Origin: Sphingobacterium humi
GTDB taxonomy: Bacteria; Bacteroidota; Bacteroidia; Sphingobacteriales; Sphingobacteriaceae
Assembly: GCF_009768885.1 (NCBI RefSeq)
Contig: NZ_WSQA01000002.1
Coordinates: 372,001 to 436,000 of the forward strand
DNA length: 64,000 bases
Direction of reading: 5' to 3'
The notes beneath the pieces were generated by a model. That model was not told the origin of the DNA. It made no database searches and saw nothing but the letters and a program-made list of their open reading frames with translations. Of the stretch, positions 36,586-46,683 are shown piece after piece. Positions within the stretch are counted from its first letter, which is position 1; every line of letters begins with the position of its first letter. The position numbers and the translations under genes are program-made.

Positions 36586-37857
36586 TTATCGGGTTTCCTG
36601 TCGACTGGAAGCATCAGGTTGAAAAGGACCATAGACTGCTTTGATGCGATGATCGGGTTTTGTGGCATCTAACACATAAATGGTATAGGATTTCCCCTGA
36701 TCTGCCACCTTCACGATGATATGCCCATCGGCTAGTACATCTTTCAAAAAAGGCTTAACAGCGGGCATTTGTTTTTTGCTTTCAGGGAAGTGGGTAAATA
36801 ATAGCTTTGTATCTTTATTACTTGGTGAATTAGCGATCATACGGTTCATTACTTCCGGTTGAATATGCTCTTGATCCCATACGGGAATAATAAAGAATTT
36901 ACTTTGTATAGCTTGCACAAAACCCGCGCTCATGGCATCGAGATAAGCGTGGTGGTTGGCCTTACTCACTTCAACTGGGCCACACATCTTTGCCGAATAG
37001 GCTTCTATATCCACTGTTTTTTTATCCTCATCTAAGAATGCTCCACTTAAATCGCCTCCAGAATAATAGCTAAACGGACCGTAATCGAGACGAATGCCAC
37101 AGCTCATGGTATTCTCATTCCAACTGCTCTGATTGGTTTGGTTGGCCTGATAATACAAGGTATCTACCTCTTGGTTCCTGGGGTTCCAAACCATCCCATT
37201 ACTAAATAGATTCCGGATGGAAAAGTTGGGGTATTTTTTATGGGATTTATTTAGATTGAATTGAGTAGTAGATCCCAATTGAAAAGCTTCTACCTGAAAG
37301 GATTTTTGCGAAAGCTGCCATTGAATAAAGTTCATATAATTCTGAATGTCTTCATTCTGTGTTAAATCGATCGGGAAATTATAATTCGGATAAGCCCGAT
37401 CAACCACACGATTAAACTGAATGGTTTCGGCCACTTGGGCAACGCCTGAAAGTTGATAGTTAGGCTTTCTATGGCTGCTCATACCCTGCCCTTTCTTGGC
37501 ACCCCCGATATGATCGTTATGGAAATGAGAGATTAATAGATAATCGACATTTTCACGCTTAGGATTCACCTTCTTAATGTAATTGGCCACCAAGGTTCCT
37601 GCTCTTTTCGATGAATCGGGCAATAATGGGGTCATCAAAGCATATTCTTCGGGGTCAGGATCAAAATCACCGGCATCAATCAGCATGCTGGTGCCATCGG
37701 GTAATATCAAAAAGCTAGATTCCCCCCGGCCGGTATAAATATGATGGATTTCGATTTCGCCGGGTTTCCAGGCAGGAAAAGCTTTTCCAATTTCCGTGTC
37801 TTGGCTTTTAGCTAAAAAAGGCATACAGAACAGCAGCCCTAAGTAGAATTGATTCAT
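36586..37857 (-). CDS. Exported metallo-beta-lactamase-fold hydrolase (ComEC-like)
   Basis: A 423-residue protein from ATG 37857 (an in-frame TTG at 37887 would add ten poorly fitting residues before the signal peptide MNQFYLGLLFCMPFLAKSQ). The metal-binding motif HFHNDH (H111, H113, D115, H116) and preceding IHHIYTGRGESSFLILPDG and MLIDAGDFDPDP match the ComEC/competence-type lactamase-fold. A later ANHHAYLDAM supplies a further His. Substrate unknown; the fold covers nucleases, lactonases and phosphodiesterases. It lies just before the isomerase gene. Confidence 0.85.
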   Translation of the reverse strand: MNQFYLGLLFCMPFLAKSQDTEIGKAFPAWKPGEIEIHHIYTGRGESSFLILPDGTSMLIDAGDFDPDPEEYALMTPLLPDSSKRAGTLVANYIKKVNPKRENVDYLLISHFHNDHIGGAKKGQGMSSHRKPNYQLSGVAQVAETIQFNRVVDRAYPNYNFPIDLTQNEDIQNYMNFIQWQLSQKSFQVEAFQLGSTTQFNLNKSHKKYPNFSIRNLFSNGMVWNPRNQEVDTLYYQANQTNQSSWNENTMSCGIRLDYGPFSYYSGGDLSGAFLDEDKKTVDIEAYSAKMCGPVEVSKANHHAYLDAMSAGFVQAIQSKFFIIPVWDQEHIQPEVMNRMIANSPSNKDTKLLFTHFPESKKQMPAVKPFLKDVLADGHIIVKVADQGKSYTIYVLDATKPDHRIKAVYGPFQPDASSRQETR

Positions 37858-37918
37858 AAGCGTAATTGATAGTTCAGGTTTTATCAATTTACGGATCTTA
37901 ATTTGAATAATAAAATGG

Positions 37919-37956
37919 AAAGGCCCGGCAGGTACCTAGACCTGCAAGGGCCTTTT
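37919..37956 (-). terminator. Terminator after the tandem-thioredoxin gene
   Basis: A long interrupted stem: AAAGGCCC (37919-37926) with GGGCCTTT (37948-37955), and inside it GCAGGT (37928-37933) with ACCTGC (37940-37945). The minus-strand tail is T-rich. It directly follows the stop codon at 37960 and ends the second SusCD operon. Confidence 0.75.
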
Positions 37957-37959
37957 ATT

Positions 37960-39447
37960 TTACTGCATGAATGATTTCAACTTTTCGATAAAGGTATTTA
38001 CGGCATAAACCCCAACTAAACGTCCTACTTCCTTGCCCTCTTTGTTAAACACTAAAAAGGTAGGATAAGCTGTAATGTTATGCTCTTTTAGGAAGGCTTT
38101 CCCTTCTCCGGACTCGCCATCCATTTTCAAAGGAACAACATGTTGATGCATAAATTCACCAACCTCATCCTTTGCAAAAACGTCCATATCCATTTGTTTG
38201 CATGGCCCACACCAAGTGGCATAAACATCAACAAAAAGATATTTATCCTTTAGCTTGGCCATACCTAATGCCGTTTTAAATGGCAGATGCTCAAATTGAA
38301 CACCATTTTTTTGGTTTACATTCCGAATACTCGTCAAGGTGCGGTTTAAGCGTCGCTGGGCATAATCAGACTGCTCAGGGATATACTTCAACAACAAAGC
38401 TTCTTGCAATGCATTTACAGCGACAGAATCAGCGCTATGATCCGGTTTTAACCTTTCCAATAGCATCAATACCTGAATGGTATTAAGTTTAGGCAATTGC
38501 TGTTGCAAAACTTGTAGATAGGACATGCGGGGAAGCTTTTCCATATTGGCTTTAGCAATAGCTGCTAAAGGCATGATTTCAGGATGCTCCTGAATACCTG
38601 CTTCCTCAAAATAATGCAAAACATCCTGATACAACAGCTGATCCTTTTCCGTATCTAACGTGGTATTGGCCAAGACAAAATACATTAAATCGCGACGGAT
38701 CATTTTGGTAAAGTAGTTATCTACCGCTTGGTCACCAAGAGACTGCCGGTATTCGGCTTGATGCGCGAATAGATCCGCAATCCGAGGGTGCTGCCGATCG
38801 ATGGTATAGCGATTGAAAACAAACCAGTTTACGGGGTCTAAGCGTTGTTTGAGGGTTAAGTTTGCATAATAATCCGCAATAACCTCAAAACCACTGGCCT
38901 CCTCTCCTTTCTTCATCAATATAAAGGCATAGTCGTTTACCAATTCCGGACTACGTTCCATGGCGGCATAACGCTTGATGATCTGCTCGTCCGTACGATC
39001 TACATTGATGGTTTTCTTTATGTTTTCAGCAAATAAGCTAATCGGTTGCGCGCCGGTAACTCGTCCTACCTCCTGCTCATCAGGATTCAAAACCACAAAA
39101 GTGGGATAGGCTTGAATCTTATGCTTTCTGGCGAGAGGTAACCCCTCGCCTTTCTCAGCATTTAATTGCAACAGTATAAATTGACCAGCAAGAAGGTATG
39201 CTGTTTGCGGGTGCTGCAATACCTCTTTATCCATTTTCTTGCATGGCACACACCAATCGGTATAAAAATCGATTATGATGTATTTATGTTCCTTTTTAGC
39301 ATATTGAACAGCATCGGCATAGACCTTGAACTTGCTGAAGCTAACCGTATCAAGTCTTCCTGCTGCCATTCCCATACTACACAGCATCATAAATCCAAGG
39401 AAACAAGCCCATTGCTTTCTCATCGTTTTCATCTTAGTTAGGCGCAT
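37960..39447 (-). CDS. Exported protein with two thioredoxin domains
   Basis: A 495-residue protein with a signal peptide (WACFLGFMMLCSMGMA) and thioredoxin-fold domains at both ends: WCVPC (C66, C69) near the N-terminus and WCGPC (C413, C416) near the C-terminus, each with a cis-Pro motif (AYPTFVV, AYPTFLV). The 250-residue middle is helical and unlike known domains. The two ends are clearly related, so an internal duplication with an insert is likely. Function: periplasmic disulfide reductase or thiol protection. It overlaps the PKD-like gene end (39434) by 14 bases; ATG 39432 would remove the overlap. Last gene of the second SusCD operon. Confidence 0.9.
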   Translation of the reverse strand: MRLTKMKTMRKQWACFLGFMMLCSMGMAAGRLDTVSFSKFKVYADAVQYAKKEHKYIIIDFYTDWCVPCKKMDKEVLQHPQTAYLLAGQFILLQLNAEKGEGLPLARKHKIQAYPTFVVLNPDEQEVGRVTGAQPISLFAENIKKTINVDRTDEQIIKRYAAMERSPELVNDYAFILMKKGEEASGFEVIADYYANLTLKQRLDPVNWFVFNRYTIDRQHPRIADLFAHQAEYRQSLGDQAVDNYFTKMIRRDLMYFVLANTTLDTEKDQLLYQDVLHYFEEAGIQEHPEIMPLAAIAKANMEKLPRMSYLQVLQQQLPKLNTIQVLMLLERLKPDHSADSVAVNALQEALLLKYIPEQSDYAQRRLNRTLTSIRNVNQKNGVQFEHLPFKTALGMAKLKDKYLFVDVYATWCGPCKQMDMDVFAKDEVGEFMHQHVVPLKMDGESGEGKAFLKEHNITAYPTFLVFNKEGKEVGRLVGVYAVNTFIEKLKSFMQ

Positions 39448-41005
39448 TTTTCCAACTCATATTTTTTACCTTCGATAAGCCTGTCCATTTCAGACTCTCA
39501 TCTTCCTTCATTTCAATGGTGTTGGTATTATTCTGAAGAACCATTTTATGTAAAGTGCCTTTGGTGGTTTGGTTGTAGGTGGCTACATACAAATCCACAT
39601 AACTACCGGTTTGAATATCGCTATGAATCATGGTAATTTCATCTCCAAAGTCTTTTACAAGAACAATTTTCTCACTACCAATCGCATAATCATACGCATA
39701 CAAGCGCGAGCCTTGCACAAAATATAGCGCCGTACGGGTACTCGCAAAAGCAAAATAAGGGGACTTATTGATTTCTGCGGAATGGGTAGAACTAATGGTA
39801 TAGAAGTTTCGCTTCTGTGGAATTGTATAAGCATAGAACTTATAAATAAACAAGCCTTTATTATCCTTATTCTCCATTAAGGCGAAGGAATTGCCTTGGG
39901 AACTTCCGCCATCCGTATTCCGTGTATTTTCCCCATATTTCAAGGTTCGGTTCACCTCAGCCTGATTCCATGGGAATGGATCGGTAATACGATCGCTTAA
40001 TAAGTTAACATTCAACGCTGTAGCACTTGCATACACAAAACGTCCATTTTCTTTATCAAACACGGTATACTGCGACCATAGGCCCGGCGCATTAAAGATG
40101 AAAGGAAAGCACTCGAACGTAGGCGTGTTAATACCGGCAAGACGATTGGTTGGATTTCCATAATAATCACCACCGCTACTACCAAGGTCAGCATAAAACA
40201 CATCACCTGTATTGGTTATGACTACCCTGTTTAAACTACTTACCGCATTTCCTGCAATCCTGTTGATCCTTGGCGCAATCTCCACAGGGAAAATTGCTGT
40301 AGGCAACTCGTAGGTCGCAAATAATAGGTTTTTAAAGATGTTCTGCGGTTGGGTTTGGAAAGTAACAGGATCGACATAATAGGCCGTTTCCTGACCAATA
40401 ATCCATTGCCGTGCGTGGGTAGGTCGTGGCGGATACACCCCGGTGTGAATAATATCGCGTGCTCCCTTCATTTTTGGAACACCATTATCACGTGCTAAGC
40501 CTTTTAAGATGGTAGTATCAGAAGCGCCCATGGCAATCATCTCCACTTCCACATAGCCTTCATCATCTTCCCCAATCAGCATAAATCCTGTCGCCGATTC
40601 AATGGTAATGGATAGAAATGTTTTCCCAACCCAAGTGACTTCGGTTTCTTTATCCTTTACCTTCAAATAAAGCGTATAGCTTCCTGGCAAAGCATTTACC
40701 GGGTACACCAAATCCTTGCTGTTGCTGATAATAGTACCCTTTTTAGTAATGGTATTAAAGTCGGCATTCGATACCAATTTCCATTCGTAGGTATACCGAT
40801 CGGCATCCCCATTATCCATGGTAAATTCCAGTTGGGGGTTAATTCTTAAGGTATCCGTCTTAAACAGCATATCATAACTACTGTTCAGCGATGATATGGT
40901 AATTTCGTTGATATCATGATATTCATAAGTTCCCAAGTCTTTACTGCAACCGAATATCGTGTAGAGCAGGGACACATAGATCCCCCATGTTATTGATTTT
41001 TTCAT
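39434..41005 (-). CDS. PKD-like surface lipoprotein
   Basis: A 523-residue lipoprotein (signal YVSLLYTIFGC, lipid Cys20). N-terminal PKD-like immunoglobulin domain (EYHDINEITI, LRINPQLEF, YEWKLV, PGSYTLYLKVKDKETEV); the rest is a beta-rich ligand-binding domain, similar to the family often found behind SusD-DUF4843 genes. No catalytic motif. It follows the DUF4843 gene by 3 bases and likely binds the substrate of this transport system on the cell surface. Confidence 0.85.
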   Translation of the reverse strand: MKKSITWGIYVSLLYTIFGCSKDLGTYEYHDINEITISSLNSSYDMLFKTDTLRINPQLEFTMDNGDADRYTYEWKLVSNADFNTITKKGTIISNSKDLVYPVNALPGSYTLYLKVKDKETEVTWVGKTFLSITIESATGFMLIGEDDEGYVEVEMIAMGASDTTILKGLARDNGVPKMKGARDIIHTGVYPPRPTHARQWIIGQETAYYVDPVTFQTQPQNIFKNLLFATYELPTAIFPVEIAPRINRIAGNAVSSLNRVVITNTGDVFYADLGSSGGDYYGNPTNRLAGINTPTFECFPFIFNAPGLWSQYTVFDKENGRFVYASATALNVNLLSDRITDPFPWNQAEVNRTLKYGENTRNTDGGSSQGNSFALMENKDNKGLFIYKFYAYTIPQKRNFYTISSTHSAEINKSPYFAFASTRTALYFVQGSRLYAYDYAIGSEKIVLVKDFGDEITMIHSDIQTGSYVDLYVATYNQTTKGTLHKMVLQNNTNTIEMKEDESLKWTGLSKVKNMSWKNAPN

Positions 41006-41008
41006 TGT

Positions 41009-41854
41009 CTATGGTTTATAAGGAACACCAATAGTTGAACTCCAAGAAACGCCCATGGCCCACATTAAACGGCCATCATCCTCCAATATCGGCGTCTTCT
41101 TATCAAACATATCCTGCAAATAGGCCTTCAATGTTTGATTAACAATTTGCCGACGGATGGAGTGCATGGTTGCTGTACTTTGGAAATCTTCGTACTCCAA
41201 GTCCAATAATTCGCAGATCAATAGGAATTTCTTCACGGAGAATTCACCGAATAAGCCTGCTTCCAATCCATTAATATTTGCGCCATACCATACAGTGGGT
41301 TTGGTGATAAAATCGGACGATTCGATCTGATGGAAAGTTGCATTAAAGGTTTGTTCTCGATCGGATGCAAAATAAGGATCCAACGGATACCAAGTAGGAA
41401 TACCGATGCTAAGGTCTGAACTTGGCACCAGGTCTATTCCTAAGATTCGCTTTTCCGTCAGCAAGGCTTCAGAGCGCAGCATCTTAATGGGGATATCCGT
41501 AAAGAGCTGTCCGGCTTTGATTTGATATTCTGGAAGGAAAGCCTCAAAATCTTCCCCTTCTACGGCTGAAGTACTATCTTTATTCACTTTAATACCAAAG
41601 CTACGATCGTAAGATTTAACATTCCCTGTCACTCTTACCCGCAGTTTAACCGTATAGTCAGTACCCCCTACTTTAATAAATTCTACGGGAGTATAGTTTT
41701 GGAATCCCCATTCGGTGGAGTCCGAAAAGGTCGGCCCCCATTGGACGGCAAAGTATATTCCTTCCGAGCCTTCGTATTTCATCGTTTCCTTCTCACAGCT
41801 ACTTAGTGTAAGGAAGAGCCAAAGTAGGCTACATGCATACATTAAATTTTTCAT
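41009..41854 (-). CDS. DUF4843 lipoprotein
   Basis: A 281-residue lipoprotein (signal SLLWLFLTLSSC, lipid Cys20). It has the DUF4843 pattern: GIYFAVQWG, VKLRVRVTGNVKSYDRSFGI, STSAVEGEDFEAFLPEY, ADQ-like helical C-terminus (GLFGEFSVKKFLLICELL). The family has unknown function and is encoded behind SusD in many Bacteroidota peptide- or glycan-uptake loci. It overlaps nothing but follows SusD by 2 bases. Confidence 0.85.
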   Translation of the reverse strand: MKNLMYACSLLWLFLTLSSCEKETMKYEGSEGIYFAVQWGPTFSDSTEWGFQNYTPVEFIKVGGTDYTVKLRVRVTGNVKSYDRSFGIKVNKDSTSAVEGEDFEAFLPEYQIKAGQLFTDIPIKMLRSEALLTEKRILGIDLVPSSDLSIGIPTWYPLDPYFASDREQTFNATFHQIESSDFITKPTVWYGANINGLEAGLFGEFSVKKFLLICELLDLEYEDFQSTATMHSIRRQIVNQTLKAYLQDMFDKKTPILEDDGRLMWAMGVSWSSTIGVPYKP

Positions 41855-41856
41855 AA

Positions 41857-43338
41857 CTAATTGCGTTGGCTAATTTCACTATCAGGCAATGGCATCACAT
41901 AAAATGTTTTGTCCATTGGCATTTTATCAATTCCAGGGCGTATCGGGCTAGGGATAGAAGTCATCCGTAATCGCTTAAAGTAAAAGAAGGTTTGACCTTC
42001 CCCGATAAATTCTTTGAGGTACTCGTTTTGAATAAGCTCCTGCAATTCGGCTTCACCCGAGATGTTAATCTCAGGCAGTCCACGATGTACCTGCAATATA
42101 TTGTAGTAATGTGTTGCTTCGGTTAAATCGGTAGCAGTTTCCATCATGATTAAATACATTTCACTGATACGCATTAAAGGAAACATATTTTTATAACCAT
42201 TCGCAACGCCCGTATTATCGGTTACTTCTAAATACTTCGTAAAATAAAGCACTTCATTACTTGCGTTATTTACCCGTTGTGCCCAATGTAATTTCCGTCG
42301 ATAATCATTCTCGTTTGGATATAATTGAGGAACCCGACCTTCACTTAATGAACCAACAAAGGTTAAGATAAACTGAGGCGTTAAACTGTAAGAAAACAAG
42401 CTGTTTTGGATATTAACACGACGGGTATTGTAGAGCGCAAATAAAACCTCTGTAGAAAACACACGATCTGGTAGATTTGCATTGTTAACCGCTTCTAAAG
42501 TAACAAAAGGAAATATCTCTTTACCTGCGGCTTGTCCTACATCGATTACCTCCTTCGCATATTTCTTCGCCTCTTCTTTATTTTCCATCCATAGGTTAAC
42601 CCGAGCCAACAAGCCAGTTACAGCGAAATAATTGAAACGATACTGTCTGTAATTAAGCAAATTAGAAAGCGGATCCTCCACATTCAAGGTACCCTTAGTT
42701 AAGATCGGATCGCTATCTTTTAATAGCTCTTTGGCTTGCTTCAAATCCTCATTAATTTTCTGCAACACTTCCGAAGCAGTCAATAAAGGTTCGATACCAC
42801 GATCCGGCTTCGTCATATAAGGCATCACTTTTACCGCTGCATCTTCGGCATAGGTCGAACCGAATAAACGTAGTAAATCGAAATGCAAGAAGGCGCGCAT
42901 GGCTAAGCTTTCACCTTTATAAAGCTTGTAATAGGGATTACCCAGCATATCTTGCTTCTCATCAACACGGGCTATAATGGCATTCGTATTGGCAATTAAG
43001 GTATACATGCGGCTCCAGATGCTTTCAATCCTATCTTTAAAGTTTACATTGTTGAAGTCATAGCCCGTATAGTACGCATAGACGTGCTCGCGGTCGCCCA
43101 AAAGATAGTATTGTGCCATCACATCAACCAAACCGGAAGTAAGGTTAGTTCCGTAGGTTTCCGTATTATTCATTTCGGCGTAAATACCATTGATAGCGAT
43201 ATTAAATCCGTTGACAGAAGAAAAGACTTGATCTTCTAGAATGTTGTCTTGGGGTTTTACTTCCAGAAACTTATCGCAACTGGATAACATAAGAACCGGG
43301 CAAAGATAAAATAGACTGTATTTAATTAACTTTATCAT
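41857..43338 (-). CDS. SusD/RagB outer-membrane lipoprotein (third pair)
   Basis: A 493-residue SusD from ATG 43338, which gives a proper signal (LFYLCPVLMLSSC) and N-terminal mature part DKFLEVKPQDNILEDQVF; a frame extension to 43443 overlaps SusC and lacks meaning. SusD markers: AMRAFLHFDLLRLFGSTY, AKKYAKEVIDVG, MRISEMYLIMMETAT, and C-terminal YFKRLRMTSIP. It starts 10 bases after the SusC stop and forms the capped importer with it. Confidence 0.94.
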   Translation of the reverse strand: MIKLIKYSLFYLCPVLMLSSCDKFLEVKPQDNILEDQVFSSVNGFNIAINGIYAEMNNTETYGTNLTSGLVDVMAQYYLLGDREHVYAYYTGYDFNNVNFKDRIESIWSRMYTLIANTNAIIARVDEKQDMLGNPYYKLYKGESLAMRAFLHFDLLRLFGSTYAEDAAVKVMPYMTKPDRGIEPLLTASEVLQKINEDLKQAKELLKDSDPILTKGTLNVEDPLSNLLNYRQYRFNYFAVTGLLARVNLWMENKEEAKKYAKEVIDVGQAAGKEIFPFVTLEAVNNANLPDRVFSTEVLFALYNTRRVNIQNSLFSYSLTPQFILTFVGSLSEGRVPQLYPNENDYRRKLHWAQRVNNASNEVLYFTKYLEVTDNTGVANGYKNMFPLMRISEMYLIMMETATDLTEATHYYNILQVHRGLPEINISGEAELQELIQNEYLKEFIGEGQTFFYFKRLRMTSIPSPIRPGIDKMPMDKTFYVMPLPDSEISQRN

Positions 43339-43348
43339 AATCAATAGT

Positions 43349-46300
43349 TTAAAATCTTCCACTAATAGAGAATGAAACCGTTCTGGCGAAAGGATAATTA
43401 ATACCGCGTTCGTTACGAACGGTAGAAATCCGGAAAATTTCATTCATATACATACGTGCTTGAAAAGACGAAAGACCAAGTTTCTTTGTCCAAGGGTCTA
43501 TACTTTCATAGCCAAGCGATACAGACTCGCAGGAGAAGGTATTTTCATCGGCCATAAAACGAGACGATATCGGTGAGATTTCCGACAAGGAAATTGATTT
43601 AAAGAGTGATTCGTCCCCAGGTTTTTGCCAACGATCGTATAGGGCTCTCTTGTCCTGATTGGTCCGCAGTCCTACCGTGCTAATATTCTCCACTTTGGAG
43701 TACAGGGTATTCAGGAAAATCTGACCACCATAGCGATACCTAAAGTTTGCTGAAAAGCTGAAGCCCTTATAGGCGAACATGCTTCCCACCACCCCTTCTG
43801 CCAATGGCGTAGAGTTACCTAATACCTGCTCATCATTATAATCATGGACAAAGGTTTGTGTGCCATCTTTCTTTTCGAATACCTCACGACCTGTTGCCGG
43901 ATCGATACCTAAAGATTTTACAGACCAAAGGTCGGTGGTGCTAGCACCATCGTAATAGCGTTCTAGGTTTCTACTTTTGTTTTCCTCATTAAGGTTATCC
44001 AAGGAATTACCGATATCAAAATAGGTGGAATTCATATTCCGCACATTAAAGTTGATATTCCATAGCATATCATCGCGACGGATAGCGCGGTAATTGATGG
44101 ATCCTGTAAATCCTTTCGTCTTTTGGGCTCCCACATTTTGTGCAATTTGACTCGTTCCGGTGGAAGTCGGAATCTCTACATAAATCAACAGTGGATCCGT
44201 AGTTTTATAGAAGTAATCAAAATTGATATACAGGCGTCTATTCAGAATTTCTAAATCAAGACCATAATTCTGATCCAATGTTTTCTGCCATTTCAAATGC
44301 GGATTCCCCCAGTTACTAATCAACGCACTTAACCCGAAGGGATTAGGGTAGCCCAGATTATAAGCATACGTATTCATGGTCATGTAGGCGTCGAAGTTTT
44401 GGTTCCCTGGCGTACCGATGGAGCTTCTTAATTTAAATAAGCTAATGTCTTTCGCGAGAGGCTTCATAAAAGACTCCTGGTGGATATTCCAAGCTAAACC
44501 AAAGGCCCAAGTCGTCGTATATTTATTCTGTACTGCGAATAATGAAGAACCATCTTTACGGAAGTTTAAATCAAATAAATACCGGTTTCTATACGAGTAA
44601 CCTGCATTACTGTAAAAACTTAAAGAGCGTTTATCATTAAAGGAATATGTAGGGCGAGATCCTGGCAAATAGCCCATAGCGAATTTGGGTGCCCAATATT
44701 CTTCGTCGCGATATCCTGAAACCGTAAAGGCTGAATTCTCTGAACTCGATAAATTAGCACGCATACCGATTACTGCATTTACGTTATGATAACGATTGCT
44801 TCCTAAGGCCTTTCCGTAAATACTGCTGACATCAAAGTCGAATTGTTTCGAGCTTCCGTTTCCTTCATTATAAGTACCTCTATTTTCTGAAGTGGTATTT
44901 TCAAATCTGCTGGCAAACGGCGAGTTAAACACGCGGCCTTTATTACTCCCTTTAGCAAAGGAAAGTCGACCCCGTAATCTCAACTCATTCAGTACGCGCC
45001 AGTCAGCATCAAAGTTATTCCGAAAGTCTGTATTCTGATTGTTATTGAAGCTTTTCAAGTAAAAGTCATACATCGGATTATACAGATTCGTTGAACTGGT
45101 TAACGTAGGAAAGGTTTCGACAATCTTCAGGATATTCCCAAACTCGTCGTACTTTCTGTAATAAGGATTCATACTGGAAAAGGCAGAGAAATTCACCAAA
45201 TTATTATCCGATTTATTATAATCGATGGTAAAATTGTTCGAGAAAGAGAACCGTTTTAAACGGTAAATAATCCGCACATTACCACCAATCAATTGGCGGT
45301 TGGATCCTTTCATTACCCCTTGGTTATTTCCATAATTAAAGCCAACACCATACCGCACGGTTTGATCGCCACCTTCGGCAAATAAGTTGTGTCGAGACGA
45401 GATAGCTTTTCTTAGCGGTTCATTCATCCAATAAGAATTTACACCACGTTTAATATCCGCCAAACGGGTATTGTAATTCACCGCCTCCATTTCATCGATA
45501 ATGTTTCCGTTTTCATCAATGGGACCATAAAATCCTGCCAGACGCTCGAAAGTTAACTTCTCCGAAGCATCCATCAGGTTATAATCTGTTAAATCGGCAA
45601 AGCCATAACTGCTGTTATTGGAATAGGATAATTGCAGCTGACCACTTTTCGGTTTTACGGTTTCCACAACCACAACCCCATTGGCGGCCTTAGAACCGTA
45701 AATAGCGGTGGCTGCGGCATCCTTTAATAGCGTAATGGATTCCACACGATCCATCGATAAATCGAAAATCACATTGATGCTCGATTCAAAGCCATCCAAG
45801 ATAAATAAAGGTTGATTCGGATCAGTTGAAAACTGCTGTCTTAAACCAATAACACTTGTTTTACCACGAATATTCACATCGGGCATGACATTCGGATCTG
45901 ATCCCGACAAATTGTTCTCTTGAATACTAAAGGAAGGGTCTAATGTCCGCAAAGCTTGCAACACATTGGTATTACTTATCATTTTCAATTCCTTACCCGA
46001 AAAGGTGGCCGAAGAACCTGTAAAGCTTTCTTTATCGCGGGTATAAATACCGGTGATAACCGATTCTTCCAAGCGATTCTCCTTCACTTTTAACACGACA
46101 TTGTAGGTACTCCGACGATCAATGGTAAGCGTCATTTCCTGGTAATTCAAGTGTCGAATAATCAAGGAGCGACAATTAGCAGGAACAATTAAGTTTATGG
46201 CGCCATTTTTATCGGTTTGACCTACCGCATTCGCATTTTCATCAGCGAATATGGAAGCAGCAGCAATAGGCAATCCTTCTTCGGATTTCACCAGGAGTTG

Positions 46301-46624
46301 AATGGCACGCTGGTTTCTTTGTTGGTCATCGTCCTCCTTATAAAGGGCAATAGTTTTATTCTTTATGGAATAAGATACATTTTGATTTCTCAATAAAGTC
46401 TCCAATGCATCGGCTAAAGGAATATCCTTCATGTTTTCCTTAACAGGCGCATGCAAATCAACCGTATTGTCTAAATAAATGATATTATACCCCGTTTGCT
46501 TTTTAATCTGCTGCAAACAAGCATCTAAATTTGTTTCTTTATTGGTAATAATTACGCGTTGGGTGGTCCCTGCCACGGCACTTTGAAAGCAAAGGGCAAG
46601 GCACAGACTTAAGATGTGATTCAT
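43349..46624 (-). CDS. STN-domain SusC TonB-dependent transporter (third pair)
   Basis: A 1091-residue protein. After the signal (HILSLCLALCFQSAVAG) there is an STN domain (about 20-95: TNLDACLQQIKKQTGYNIIY, IPLADALETLLRNQNVSYSI), a carboxypeptidase-like domain (about 107-190), plug (PDVNIRGKTSVIGL, LLKDAAATAIYGSKAANGVV) and a barrel ending in FSISGRF. An STN domain in such transporters contacts the FecR anti-sigma to signal ligand presence, so this gene is the sensor for the fecR/sigma genes next to it. Its usual GYGT.K..DLTG junction is replaced by VITGIYTRDKESFTGS. Confidence 0.95.
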   Translation of the reverse strand: MNHILSLCLALCFQSAVAGTTQRVIITNKETNLDACLQQIKKQTGYNIIYLDNTVDLHAPVKENMKDIPLADALETLLRNQNVSYSIKNKTIALYKEDDDQQRNQRAIQLLVKSEEGLPIAAASIFADENANAVGQTDKNGAINLIVPANCRSLIIRHLNYQEMTLTIDRRSTYNVVLKVKENRLEESVITGIYTRDKESFTGSSATFSGKELKMISNTNVLQALRTLDPSFSIQENNLSGSDPNVMPDVNIRGKTSVIGLRQQFSTDPNQPLFILDGFESSINVIFDLSMDRVESITLLKDAAATAIYGSKAANGVVVVETVKPKSGQLQLSYSNNSSYGFADLTDYNLMDASEKLTFERLAGFYGPIDENGNIIDEMEAVNYNTRLADIKRGVNSYWMNEPLRKAISSRHNLFAEGGDQTVRYGVGFNYGNNQGVMKGSNRQLIGGNVRIIYRLKRFSFSNNFTIDYNKSDNNLVNFSAFSSMNPYYRKYDEFGNILKIVETFPTLTSSTNLYNPMYDFYLKSFNNNQNTDFRNNFDADWRVLNELRLRGRLSFAKGSNKGRVFNSPFASRFENTTSENRGTYNEGNGSSKQFDFDVSSIYGKALGSNRYHNVNAVIGMRANLSSSENSAFTVSGYRDEEYWAPKFAMGYLPGSRPTYSFNDKRSLSFYSNAGYSYRNRYLFDLNFRKDGSSLFAVQNKYTTTWAFGLAWNIHQESFMKPLAKDISLFKLRSSIGTPGNQNFDAYMTMNTYAYNLGYPNPFGLSALISNWGNPHLKWQKTLDQNYGLDLEILNRRLYINFDYFYKTTDPLLIYVEIPTSTGTSQIAQNVGAQKTKGFTGSINYRAIRRDDMLWNINFNVRNMNSTYFDIGNSLDNLNEENKSRNLERYYDGASTTDLWSVKSLGIDPATGREVFEKKDGTQTFVHDYNDEQVLGNSTPLAEGVVGSMFAYKGFSFSANFRYRYGGQIFLNTLYSKVENISTVGLRTNQDKRALYDRWQKPGDESLFKSISLSEISPISSRFMADENTFSCESVSLGYESIDPWTKKLGLSSFQARMYMNEIFRISTVRNERGINYPFARTVSFSISGRF

Positions 46625-46683
46625 ATCTGTCTTATTATTTAGGTTATTATTTGGATAGAACTACGTTTATGCTAAGTATAGTT

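Noticed and set aside
37858..37887. TTG start for the metallo-beta-lactamase-fold protein
   Set aside because: It would place ten charged residues in front of a clean signal peptide.
43339..43443. N-terminal extension of the third SusD by 35 codons
   Set aside because: It lies within the SusC coding end; the ATG at 43338 is followed directly by a lipoprotein signal.
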